From Mytilus californianus (Eukaryota > Mollusca > Bivalvia > Mytilida > Mytilidae), in assembly GCF_021869535.1 (NCBI RefSeq), contig NW_026262712.1:99142140-99206139 (forward strand): 64,000 nucleotides of DNA. Reading direction: 5' to 3'. This document shows, piece by piece, positions 53,313 to 63,825 of the stretch (the stretch's first letter is position 1; each line of letters starts with the position of its first letter). Position numbers and translations under genes: made by a program. The notes beneath the pieces are model-generated. The model had not been told where the DNA came from, made no database searches, and saw only the letters and a program-made list of their open reading frames with translations.

Positions 53313-54146
53313 CTACTCTATCACAAATTTACTGTATCCACTTTGTAGTTATTGCATGTATATTGTCTAAATTTTGATATTTGTTTTGTATATGAACTTT
53401 TTAATTCATCGATCATTTATACCGAAGAAACATGTTATTTTTCCAACTTTTTAAGTGGTTACATGTGAAAAAAAACCCTTTCTTCTGAGGTAGTGATTTT
53501 ACACCACCCAGGTGTGTGAGGGGGGGTAGCACTCAAATACATATTCAACCCAATCACAATCTTTGTGGGCCTGTCCGAAGTCAGGAGCCTTTAATTGTGA
53601 TGTTGTCGTCGGTTGCTGTCTGTCATATATGTTTTTTTTTCGTTTATTGTTTATCATACAGGGGCGACCATTTGACATTTTGCGCGGGATATAGGGGTGG
53701 CAGACGGGTTTTGAAAAAAAAATCTGACCTGGTATAACAAAAAACAAATAATTTTAAAAGAACCACGCAAAAAAAAAGTTATTAAAGAATAGAATCACTA
53801 GAATACCAACAAGTGAAATGTACTGTTGTTTTCCCCCGGCTGACTCTCCTGATCAAGGTTAAACTCGAAAAGTGCTTCGGACGCAATAAAGTGATAAAGT
53901 TTTCCAATTTTGCCATTCGGGGCCTATTTCGGTATGGGTTTTACAAATTTATTAATGCTCTACGGTGACCTATAGCTTATATCGACGTTATTTGGTCTTT
54001 GATAGATTGTTATTGGCAATCATACGTCCTCTCTCTATTTTTTTTACCTATCAATTAAGGCGTGAGCTTCAATAATGTGCCAGAGTATGGTTACTTATCT
54101 TCTTTCGCTTCCTGGTGACTCATCATCATCTCATCTTAAGATGGTA
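53311..54146 (+). repeat. Repeat A copy interrupted by an insertion
   Basis: The 5' part of repeat A (GTCCGAAGTCAGGAGCC, CTGTCTGTCATATATG) is at 53,567-53,655 and its 3' part (GGGGCCTATTTCGGTATGGG; GGTGACCTATAG; TTGGCAATCATACG) at 53,920-54,045. The ~265 bases between begin ACAGGGGCGACCATTTGACA, which I read as another short repeat. Confidence 0.5.
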
Positions 54147-55364
54147 TGTTAATCCCCGATTTGAAGCGTGAACTGTTTTTTAATTGATGTGAATACGATT
54201 TAACAGATTACAATCCAGAATGTTCGTGTAATATTGCCTGATGGACATTATTCATCAGTTCTAATTATTTTCGATTCTACTAACCTTCCAAAACGTAAAA
54301 GTATAGATCATGCATCCTAATTGTGAAGATTGTTAAAGTCTTTTTCATTCGTCGGCTTAAATAATATTGATCTGATAGCCACTGTGTATACTTTAACGGC
54401 CGGGCTAGTTTTCCTGTGAGTTAGGTAGTATTTCCCTTATTAATGTGATATAATAATGAAATATACATATTTTTACCTTCTTTATAGTATATTTCATTGT
54501 ATAATTTAAATTTGTAATCCATTTAATATTTAAATATTACAATGCTATTTCTTATTATAGATAAAAAAAAAGAAGAAAATTTGTAAGTCTTTGTTTCATT
54601 GATCATCTTATTTCAATTCATAAGTCAGGCGGTCTTTGACAACTACATGCCGATATTGCTTGTTAGACAACAAACTACGTTGACATTTTTCAATTTTAAT
54701 GACTATGAAACAAGATTTATACACATTCTTAATATTTAAACGAGAAATACATTACTACATGTTAATCCCCGATTTGAAGCGTGAACTGTTTTTTAATTGA
54801 TGTGAATACGATTTAACAGATTACAATCCAGAATGTTCGTGTAATATTGCCTGATGGACCTTATTCATCAGTTCTAATTATTTTCGATTCTACTAACCTT
54901 CCAAAACGTAAAAGTATAGATCATGCATCCTAATTGTGAAGATTGTTAAAGTCTTTTTCATTCGTCGGCTTAAATAATATTGATCTGATAGCCACTGTGT
55001 ATACTTTAACGGCCGGGCTAGTTTTCCTGTGAGTTAGGTAGTATTTCCCTTATTAATGTGATATAATAATGAAATATACATATTTTTACCTTCTTTATAG
55101 TATATTTCATTGTATAATTTAAATTTGTAATCCATTTAATATTTAAATATTACAATGCTATTTCTTATTATAGATAAAAAAAAAAGAAAATTTGTAAGTC
55201 TTTGTTTCATTGATCCTCTTATTTCAATTCATAAGTCAGGCGGTCTTTGACAACTACATGCCGATATTGCTTGTTAGACAACAAACTACGTTGACATTTT
55301 TCAATTTTAATGACTATGAAACAAGATTTATACACATTCTTAATATTTAAACGAGAAATACATA
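54147..55364. repeat. Recent tandem duplication, 613 bp unit, two copies
   Basis: TGTTAATCCCCGATTTGAAG starts copies at 54,147 and 54,760, and both end CGAGAAATACAT. They differ at a handful of positions (for example GATCATCTT versus GATCCTCTT and the length of one A-run). Non-coding. Confidence 0.92.
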
Positions 55365-55392
55365 GAACTAAATACAGAAATTGAAACAAACT

Positions 55393-55627
55393 GTCGTTTT
55401 TCGTTTTTGTTTTGTGATATCAAAATCGAAAAACGAAAACACTTCCATTTTTCATTTTTTGTTTTAAGATATCAAAAACAAAGAACGAAAAACTTCGTTT
55501 TTCGTTTTTGTTTTTGAGAAATCGAAAAACGAAAAACGAAAACACGTTTGTTTTTCGTTTTGGTTTGTGAGAAATAAAAATGAAAAACGAAAACACTTTC
55601 GTTTTTTGTTTTTTGTTTTTGATTTTT
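55393..55627. repeat. Tandem array of self-complementary TTTTTCGTTTT units
   Basis: The motif TCGTTTTTCGTTTTTG followed by GAAAAACGAAAAC alternates about four times, each pair separated by GAGAAATC, GATATCAAAA or similar. Each unit of roughly 57 bases is an imperfect palindrome, so every unit, or pair of units, can fold. The frames across it translate as FRFSF-type repeats and are not genes. Confidence 0.85.
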
Positions 55628-57300
55628 CTAAAATGATGCAATACCATTGTATGGGCAATTGTTCCTTTGTTGGAATAATGAGTGAAAAATGAAATGAATT
55701 ATCTATCAGATTAACATCACACACTGTTAAAAATGTCTACTTGTTTAACCATGTACATATAAATAGAGGATGCAGTATTGTTTCGATATACATTATTTTT
55801 TTATATTACCACCATTAAGTGTTCATTTTACAATTCTGTTCCTTTTTTCTAATTCAGTTTACGTGTTAATTGATTATATCGGTGTCTGAGCAAAAAAATA
55901 ATGAGCCAGACTTTTGTCTAAGAATTTCTAGTCCTTTTTCTATAAAAGTTCATCGGAAAGTTCTAAGACCTTATACTAGTAGATCAATATTCAATGCCTA
56001 CTCCACAAAAATACAGGATGGTCTTGAGTTATAGATTCTATGTGCTAGCGTATTGTATCATTTTATTAACCTTACAATTTTCACTTTATTTGTCTTTGTA
56101 CTTTCACTTATCTTTTGGTCGTAAGATTCAAACATGGCGCGGTATTTGTACATCCAGCTTTCAGGTTTGTTTGGCTTTGGGCGTTCCTGATGCGGGTGTG
56201 TCCCGATATTCGATTCGGACGCATGCGCTTTTAATAATGTTGTTTTCATCTTTTATACTCTTGTGTACTTTATTGGGAAAGGATATATATATATGTGATT
56301 ATAGTTTACTATACTGTATGTACTATCAACCACACATTTTTTTGTTGTTGGCGTCTTTGTCAGATTTTGAATATGTTTGTTTAAATTTGTTAAGTCAGTT
56401 GTTATGTATGTGTGTTATGTATGTTTACAGTTTGGCTGCTGGCAACTAGTAATGGTCACGTTTACCAAATATGTCTGTTGTGGTTGCTCATCCAATTTTA
56501 TCAATATAATGGAACTATAAACAACTGTCGTACAAGTGGTAGGTTAAGCGAGCTATAAAACCAGTTTCAACCCGACGTTTTCTTCAGTAAATGCCCGTAC
56601 AGCGTCATGAAGTTGGCAGTTGTTTTCCATTCGTTCTGTTGGCTGATATATTCAAGCATTTGATTTTGTCAGGTTTATGGACTTCCCCTTTTTGAATTTA
56701 CCTTGGAGGTCGGGATTTTTCTAAATACTTTTTTTTCGCTGGAGGAATACATGCTACATATATCATTTTGTTATATTCAAATTCAATTGAATTACTAGTA
56801 CAATGTACATACATTTACAAATGTAATACACATTCAATTAACTACGCATTTACGTATACTTTATTAGTTTATGTCTTTGATATCGTTTCTTTTTCCTTCA
56901 TATATTCATCTTTAAATTAATGTGTTCTAGTGACAAGCGTCGGAAGATAACTGAAAACGCAACACTAATTTAAAGATTCCACTCCGAAAGATGTACGCAT
57001 CAGAACCTGTAACCCTCATCCCATTTTACATCTTTTAAAATATTTTGCTTTTGAGTTACTAAATAATTTTGCTATATTAAAAACTACATTGCTTAAGAAG
57101 TAATATTAAGCATAACACTTATAAGTTTGTGCGCTCGGTTTTGAGATATAAGAATTATAACTTGGGGGAAACGGGAGTAACTAACGGTTTTTGGTGAACG
57201 ATATGTGTAAGAAAGTTACAATATGTATTATAGTACATCCATCTGAAGTCATCCGCTCGATTTTACCAATTTAAAATGTAATCCATAAAATTTATTTTTG
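55628..57300. repeat. Intergenic DNA with dispersed-repeat fragments
   Basis: 56,150-56,230 (GGCGTTCCTGATGCGGGTGT, TTCGGACGCATGCGC) is a degenerate mussel repeat and explains much of a 151-codon open frame (55,994-56,449) that I do not accept as a gene. 56,520-56,735 is a diverged copy of repeat D. 56,740-57,300 is unrecognised AT-rich DNA, including the possible 3' UTR of gene 2. Confidence 0.5.
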
Positions 57301-57644
57301 CTATCTAATGTTGATAATATCCCTAATTTTACACAGACGTCCCGTTTTCAGGTTCATAATATCTGCCTTAGTTTGACCCGGATAAGACAGAGCAACGATA
57401 TCGTCATCCAATAATGTTATATTGTACGGTTTTTTATCGCCAAGGTCATAATACACATGTTGTTTATTTTTAGTATTCATGACAATCAGTTTGTGTTGTT
57501 TGTTCACATCACCTATACATCCAGCAATCACAAATTTTTCATTCATCTTCAATATAACATTAATAGCTACTCCTGGAAGCTGTTCAGCAATATCTGGTGT
57601 GCAGGCTGTGGATGGTGTCTGGGCTTGTTTCAATAGGTGTACAT
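57301..57644 (-). CDS. Gene 2, last exon: TRIM/NHL-propeller-like cytoplasmic tail
   Basis: After the acceptor AAAATTTTTTATAG the exon is entered in phase 1 (split codon GAT, Asp): DVHLLKQAQTPSTACTPDIA, then INVILKMNEKFVIAGC, HKLIVMNT, KKPYNITLLDDDIVALSYPG, and ends CKIRDIINIR with a stop at 57,301. The order 'FVIAG...LIVMNT...PYNITLLDDDIVALSY' follows the blade pattern of the C-terminal beta-propeller in bivalve TRIM2/56/71-like proteins (from memory), but covers only about 1.3 blades instead of five or six. AATAAA lies about 10 bases after the stop. Joined to the exons at 61,681 and 63,086 it would form the cytoplasmic part of a membrane protein. It could instead be a truncated or decayed TRIM-like exon. 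Confidence 0.58.
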
Positions 57645-58529
57645 CTATAAAAAATTTTAAAGTAATTAAGAAATGTTTTATCCAGTGTTTGTCTAACCCG
57701 TGTTAGCTGGTCATAACTTATTGTATCTATATTGAGGATAAATAATAATGATAAATATGTATTTCTAAAATACAAAAGGAGTCAACTATGCATCAAATAG
57801 TATCAAACATTTATTTGACTACAACATAGCATTTAGTTTGTTTTCAGATATTGTATTTAAATGCCATTTGACAAGGTTAAAATTGAAAAGTTGAACTCAT
57901 AAGAATCTTTTAAAATGTTGCATTTTGCAGGTTTATTTTCATCTTAATTCCTCAAAGACACATAGCAAAAAACACATAAATATTTTAACACTATACAATG
58001 TGGTGTGCATGGTTGAACCAAAAACCCTTCTCTTGGACATAACCAAATACCATGAAAACAGGACAACCAAAAATCATAAGTTGACTAGATAAGGTCAATA
58101 CCATGGCACAAAAGACAAATATCGACAAAGAAACGTTATAAAAATACACATAAAACTAAATACGGAGCAACATCAACCTCACCAAAAACGGGGGTGATCT
58201 CAGACACTCCGATTCTGCGTACTGACGTTGTTTAGCATCTTAATACCGTGTTATAGTATTCTTTTATTTGTCTTTATTAATATTATTTTACTGTTAAGTC
58301 TGTTTTTTGTGATATCCATTTGACGTGACTCTGTATCCCGTCATACTTTAAACGACAATACTTAAAACCTTCCATCCTTTATGGGTGGATTTTACATAGA
58401 TAAATAAAATCGTATAAAAAAAGCAAAATGAGGATGTTAAATTTGATGTATGCCTTTTTGTGCTTCTTTGTTACATTCGTTTTTTTTATAGTGATTAAGA
58501 TGATAACACAATGTTGACTGCTGTACCCC
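57645..58529 (-). mobile_element. Gene 2 intron with a short retroelement 3' fragment
   Basis: About 58,095-58,215 matches the shared retroelement 3' region (ACCATGGCACAAAAGACAAA; CCTCACCAAAAACGGGGGTG; ATCTCAGACACTCCG), diverged. The remainder is unrecognised. Confidence 0.5.
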
Positions 58530-58815
58530 TATTTTTGACATTTTTACCTATTGTGTCTATTCGATTTGTTCACGCATCGCTGTCAATATAATGTAATTTG
58601 ATGCGACTGCCATACAAGTGAGAGGTTTAGCTAGCTATAAAACCAGGTTCAATTCACCATTTTCTACATAAGAAAATGCCTGTACCAAGTCAGGAATATG
58701 ACAGTTGTTATCCATTCGTTTGATGTGTTTGAGCTTTTGATTTTGCCATTTGATTAGGGACTTTCCTTTTTGAATTGTCCTCGGAGTTCAGTATTTTTGT
58801 GATTTTACTTTTTCC
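58530..58815 (+). repeat. Dispersed repeat D, best copy
   Basis: It matches 27,930-28,250 closely throughout, including CTAGCTATAAAACCAGGTTC, TACATAAGAAAATGCCTGTA and TTTGATTAGGGACTTTCC. It is non-coding here and lies in a gene 2 intron. Confidence 0.75.
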
Positions 58816-58849
58816 GAAAGGGTGAATTTTCAAATTAGAGGAAAAGAAG

Positions 58850-59045
58850 ACAGGAATGTTGCTAAGATAATTGGAAAAGGTCAATTTCAACTTTACCACT
58901 TAGAATTCCTGGTTCAGTAGATTCCTTGAAAGCAACACCCCCCTATCACCGAAATCATGATAGGAAACTCAATCTCGGGAATATTGTTTCAACAGTGAGA
59001 TATATGTACTCCATATTCAGCAGATACTGGAATTCTGCACATGTT
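58850..59045 (-). pseudogene. Degraded reverse-transcriptase fragment
   Basis: Read on the minus strand, the sequence encodes a broken version of NIPAAPAYGVYISQL...LLTRNLLNQ (visible as NIPVSAEYGVHIS, then frameshifted LLSRNLLNQEF). It belongs to the family of 14,629-14,901 but is older. Confidence 0.6.
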
Positions 59046-59060
59046 TGTGATAGTAAATCT

Positions 59061-59114
59061 CACACACAAACACACACACACAAAAACACACACACACAAA
59101 CACACACACACACC
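59061..59114. repeat. (CA)n-type minisatellite
   Basis: (CA)n runs are broken by AAA or AAAA every 10-14 bases, giving a regular imperfect repeat. Confidence 0.95.
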
Positions 59115-59519
59115 GTCTTCTGTAATCCCTCATTTAAATTTTCAAGGTTTGCTTAAAAAATCTCTCTAAAACAACCTTTTTCAAATGGGTCTTCTAAATG
59201 GGTCTATTTAATATCAAACAGCTGTGCCGTCTTTACTTGGAAAAGTGGTTTAAATCAATACAAATTAGTTAGAACCTAAGAAATATTGTAAAGATGTAGC
59301 AGCAAAAATTTCGGAAAATAAAACAAACAACACAACACTTTTAATTTTCTTGACAAGCATCAAATGGTTCTTAAGGTAATTCGAAAACCAACTACAAATT
59401 TAAAATTAAATATAATATATGTATGAACTCCTTAGGGTTTCTACATTAAGATGGCCTATAAAACTTGGTCTTTAGCGATAACGACAAAGAAAATTTACCA
59501 ATTAAAATTCTTCTAATAT
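59115..59519. other. Gene 2 intron, nothing recognised
   Basis: AT-rich spacer between retroelement fragments on opposite strands. Confidence 0.4.
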
Positions 59520-60033
59520 TGTACAGAGCTAATTGGAAAAAGACTTTTACGACAAAAGAGACGATTTTTCATTCCCTATTGTTAATTTTCTTTTTTTAGA
59601 CGGCGATGTTCCTTTGGCTCCATCATACGGTGTTTATATATCCCAACTCGTTCGTTATGCCCGTGTGTGTAGTGATGTCATAGATTTTAACGAACGTAAT
59701 CAATGCATCACTGGTAAATTATTAGGTCAGGGATTTCGTTACCATAAATTACGTAAAACTTTTACTAAATTCTTTCATAGATACAAAGATTTGATTAGAA
59801 AATTTGGCTGTACCTGTAGAAAACTGATTAAAAACGGTATTTCACTTCCTAAATTTTACGGTAATATTGTACTTAAAGCGCGGAAATCACTATGCGATCC
59901 GTGTAAACTCATCGAACCTTTAAACAAACTTATTAGTAAAGGTTATCTTACCAATGTTGTAATTAGATCTTTGAATATAGTTTACATTGGCACTAATATC
60001 GATTTTGTCATCAGCAAATTAAAACATAACTAA
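59520..60033 (+). pseudogene. 5'-truncated retroelement: intact C-terminal part of a reverse transcriptase
   Basis: A 166-codon open frame reads from FYDKRDDFSFPIVNFLFLDG through APSYGVYISQLVRYARVC, KLLGQGFRYHKLRKTFTKFF, HRYKDLIRKFG, ISLPKFYGNIVLKARK to IDFVISKLKHN. It has no ATG at its start (begins at TTG) and no catalytic YxDD core, which would lie upstream, so it is a truncated copy. It shares the YGVYISQL region with 14,629-14,901 (minus) but is a different, better preserved subfamily with a longer C-terminus. Its unbroken frame suggests a fairly recent insertion in the gene 2 intron, opposite to the gene. Confidence 0.75.
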
Positions 60034-60799
60034 ATTTGTATTCTTTTCAAACGGGATGTATAAAAACACACCCACGTTCGTTTTGATCTATAAAGAGGTT
60101 AAACTCCTAACTATCCTACTGTCTGTCGATACATTTATTTTTGGCATTGCACTAGTCATGTCTTCTTTGACTGTCCATGACGTTAAAATACTAAATCCCT
60201 GGGATGTGCTTTAGTTGATTTTAGTCTCTGATGCATGATTTTTTATTAATAATTGTTTTGGCTTTTAAATAGCTGTCAGTAACTGCGAGTACTCTCAAAT
60301 CGTACTTTCTTATTTATTTGACCTGTTGATACTAATTGTATTGCTTTTTTGTTATTGAATGTTATTCAGGGTTATATCTGGTCTGTATACCAGCTTTGAT
60401 AAGTGTTTGGTATTACTATAAATTTTCATGCACTTCGTACTATGAACATCAAAATTATTTATTTTGTAAAAATATTTCCTTTCTCTATTGGAACCGTACA
60501 CGTATACCTAACAAAAAAATTATTTCATTTACCTGTGTTTAAAGTTATTGCAAATGGCTGATACTTTTGTTCGAGCATATTGTTTTTCTTTAATTGTTTA
60601 ACATTTCATACCGATATAACATGTTACTATTATTATTCTTCCCTTAGTTTATTTATTTTGTATTTACATTGTATCATAGGGCAAATTTATTTGTTCAGTG
60701 TATGTTCAATGGTGTTAATATGTCCTTTGATTGAGTTAAGCTATTTCAGTTGATATTTTATAGTGTGTCTTTCTATGTTGTGATTTTACACTATTGTTT
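60034..60799 (+). mobile_element. 3' untranslated tail of the retroelement at 59,520
   Basis: TAGCTGTCAGTAACTGCGAG and neighbours match 19,030-19,060, where the same tail occurs without the coding part. The exact 3' terminus is unclear. Confidence 0.5.
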
Positions 60800-61140
60800 C
60801 AGAAAAAGGATGAAGGTTTGGTACCATTAAAACGTTTAAACCCGCTGCATTTGTTTGCACCTGTCCTAAGTCAGGAATCTGATGTTCAGTAGTTGTCGTT
60901 TGTTGATGTGGTTCATAAGTGTTTCTCGTTTTTTATATAGATTAGACCGTTGGTTTTCCCGTTTGAATGGTTTTACACTAGTAATTTTTGGGGCCCTTTA
61001 TAGCTTACTGTTCGGTGTGAGCCAAAGCTCCGTGTTGAAGACCGTACTGTGACCTATAATGGTTTACTTTTATAAATTTTGACTTGAATGGAGAGTTGTC
61101 TCATTGGCACTCATACCACATCTTCTTATATCTATTTTAG
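60800..61140 (+). repeat. Repeat A, near full-length copy
   Basis: It starts near GGTACCATTAAAACGTTTAA, then CCTGTCCTAAGTCAGGAATC, TTGAAGACCGTACTGTGACC and GTTGTCTCATTGGCACTCAT, and ends CATCTTCTTATATCTATTTTA. Confidence 0.7.
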
Positions 61141-61680
61141 AAATAGCTTTCAGTAATGTCTACGATTTATAGTTCTGGTAAATAATCAAACGTGCCTGAT
61201 CTATAAAAAGTCATGTGATAACCAATTTCTAATAACTAATTGTGTACTTTTTCGTTCCAATTGGCCACACAGGATACAAAAAAAAGCCATTCCCAAATGA
61301 TAAAAAATACAATATATTTGGATAGAACATTTGAAAAATGTTTTCAAACAGATCTGAATATAATAAAAAAAAAGAACAAACTTTACAAGCAGATGGTAAA
61401 ATCATAGTTTCTTATTATAAAAAAAAACCAAGAAATAAACTGGAACTTAGTACAATGACATGCGCTACACACATACCAATATTACTGTTCTACATTTCCT
61501 CATTGCACAAATCTTGAAATTGGAGTGCATCCTTCATCAGTATACCATTAACATTTTATCGGGAAATTTACACTTATCAAAGTAACTATGACTATTGCGA
61601 TGTAAAATAAATAAGATGAAAAATTGTGTTCATTATGAATAATCAAATTATTTCCTGAGAGAAAAAAAAATATTACATAC
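61141..61680. other. Gene 2 intron, nothing recognised
   Basis: AT-rich with several A-runs. Confidence 0.4.
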
Positions 61681-61725
61681 CTTGCATTTCATTTGTTTTG
61701 CATGCTTTATCATATTTCTTTTCAC
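61681..61725 (-). CDS. Gene 2, juxtamembrane exon (45 bases)
   Basis: Between the acceptor TTTGCTCATTACAG and the donor GTATGT, 45 bases are open in phase 1 on both sides: EKKYDKACKTNEMQ plus split codons. The residues are basic and polar, fitting the region just inside the membrane. The split codons join correctly to the transmembrane exon (CGT, Arg) and the last exon (GAT, Asp). Confidence 0.55.
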
Positions 61726-61929
61726 CTGTAATGAGCAAAGATTATTATAATCAGTTCAGATTTTGAATTGAAAAATGTTTTTTAAGTATATAATAAGCGT
61801 TGCCTCTTTTCATAATGACATACAAGCTAAACTTATATGTCATTTACATCTATTAATAACAATGAAATAGGAGTGGACTTGTACACTAAATAGATAGAGG
61901 ATAACTTTATGATACCACCATAATTTCAT

Positions 61930-62860
61930 ATCAGTAATTGTGTTTTCAGCTAGGGGCTGCTGAAATGTTGCAATGTAGAAATAGAATGGTCACAATGTGG
62001 GAAACTGAAATAATCCCTTTTGTTGTAAAGTTTTGTTTTCAACCGACCTTTATAGTCAATTTTAAGATGGAAGTCAAGATATGAGGCACACATAGCTATA
62101 TCTGTTGTTACTTTATTTCAAGTCTGCTTTAATAGATGAGTTCAACATAGTCACTAAACGACCAAAAGTTGACTCATTTAATGAATGACATCATCTATAA
62201 AGCAGAACGTAAAGTTAACGGATAGTGCTAGCTACTTTCTAATGTTCCGAAAAAGGCCCTGTATATTGTCTCTCTCAAATGAATAAAGGAACAAGTCGGC
62301 ACGAAAAGAAGCACAATTGAATTCAATAGGAATGCCGAATGTTTTGTTGAAAAACACGTAACAACTATATTGTGAATCAAGAAATCAAACATCTTGATAA
62401 TTTCAGAGATGTTTTGTTCGAATTCGAATGGTTTTTACAAAGAACGATTAATGCCTCTCTAAGAAAACATACTTGTATCAAAGTTGGCCATTCTTTTTAT
62501 GGGAAAATTCAGGGCCAATTCTTTAAATTTGTCTTTTAGTTTAGAATCAGAAATAGTTGTGTAAAGGGTAGAGAAATCAAAGTTTTAATACTGTTGCCAG
62601 AAGAAAGAGACTTGGATAACCGTTCCTTAAAAGAAATGAAAACAACACTTGTTATAAATTGTATGCATCCGAAGCGGTTTTTTCACCTTCATAAGGAACG
62701 CTCAAATCCAAATATTTGGAGGCCAAGGATGTATAGTAACTGAAACATTTGAAGAACTTTATGATAAAAATGGACCTTAACATCAAAGTAAAAACTGTCT
62801 TAGGCCAACTATTAAAATTTTCAGTATGTAACTGTGAACAACTTTTAAAAATGAATAAAA
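61930..62860 (-). pseudogene. Older reverse-transcriptase copy, heavily mutated
   Basis: Minus-strand translation, over several frameshifts, gives TFCFIDDV (the catalytic YxDD-type box as FIDD), ASYLDFHLKID, GRLKTKLYNKRDYFSFP and a broken NIPAAPAYG region near 61,955. It is the same family as 14,346 and 58,850, here extending into the catalytic core. Upstream parts to about 62,860 fit the fingers/palm region but are too decayed to place. It lies in the intron between the gene 2 exons. Confidence 0.65.
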
Positions 62861-63085
62861 GTGTTTAACAGTTATCAGTATAACACTGTAGTTAGATTTT
62901 TCAATATTATCTTTATCGGTACTGTTGTTAATATGTTTCCCTTTTCTTTAGAGTGTTGTTGGTCCTTCTATATTTTGTGGTTTTGTAATTCCCCTTTAGT
63001 GTCTCCATTGTTAATATGTAAAATTGATACCGTTTTATGTATTATACATTGTACATTTGATTTATAAACCCTATTTTTTTCTCAC

Positions 63086-63163
63086 GTTTTCTGGATGTTG
63101 AATAATAAAACACAGCAATGAGAATAGTCGCCAATCCACATAGTACAATTACAGTGATTATCG
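63086..63163 (-). CDS. Gene 2, transmembrane exon
   Basis: After a long polypyrimidine tract and acceptor CATTTCAG, 78 bases in phase 1 encode IITVIVLCGLATILIAVFYY then STSRK, leaving at donor GTGAGA in phase 1. This is a single hydrophobic helix of about 20 residues followed by a polar, basic stop-transfer sequence, the usual single-exon transmembrane unit of phase 1 receptors. The ectodomain exons would lie at higher coordinates; none is visible before the window edge. Confidence 0.62.
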
Positions 63164-63470
63164 CTGAAATGAAAAAAAAAACCAATCTGTATGATAATTA
63201 TAATAAAATCTTAATTGACAATTTCAACTAAGTTGAATACAAAAAGGAAATGACATTGCAGTATCAAATCATTAAGATGAACAACAGGTTCTAAATATTT
63301 TTTATTAATTGTTAAGTATCATAGTGAAATATGTTGTGATCTAACACAATGCTTTAATTTAACATTATAATTAAGATATACTAATGTTAACAACAAATCT
63401 ATTTCCTTTTTGGTATACCGCTAATAAAGAGTAAACAGAAGAACAATTGATATACAATTTTTTTCATTCC
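63164..63470. other. Gene 2 intron, nothing recognised
   Basis: AT-rich. Confidence 0.4.
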
Positions 63471-63825
63471 AATTAATAAAATTGAGAATGGAAATGGGGA
63501 ATATGTCAAAGAGACAACAACCCGACCAAAGAGCAGATAACAGCCGAAGGCCACCAATGGGTCTTCAACGCAGCGAGAAAATCCCGCACCCGGAGGTGGT
63601 CCTCAGCTGACCCCTAAATAAAATTGTGTACTGGTTCAGTGAAAATGGACGTCACATTAAACTCCAAAACATATAAAGGCACTAAAATTAAAAAAAAAAT
63701 ACAAGAGTAACAAAGGCCAGAGGCTCCTGACTTGGGACAGGCGCAAAAATGCGGCGGGGTTAAACATGTTTTGTGAGATCTCAACCCTCCCCCTATACCT
63801 CTAGCCAATGTAGAATAGAGAAACA
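63471..63825 (-). repeat. Dispersed repeat E, full copy
   Basis: Landmarks on the plus strand: AATAAAATTGAGAATGGAAA, GACAACAACCCGACCAAAGA, CCCGCACCCGGAGGTGGTCC, CTCCTGACTTGGGACAGGCG, GGGGTTAAACATGTTTTGTG. The ends are found at 19,175-19,245 and 19,317-19,380. It shares the GTCCCAAGTCAGGAGCC block with repeat A, so the two families are mosaics of common modules. Confidence 0.7.

Noticed and set aside
53159-53377. 72-codon frame with NQSI repeats
   Set aside because: It is the (AATC)n microsatellite translated.
55420-55724. Phe/Arg/Lys-rich frames on the minus strand
   Set aside because: They are translations of the TTTTTCG fold-back array.
55994-56449. 151-codon hydrophobic frame
   Set aside because: It starts in ATG but runs through a recognised dispersed repeat, has no domain, and its hydrophobicity reflects T-rich codons.
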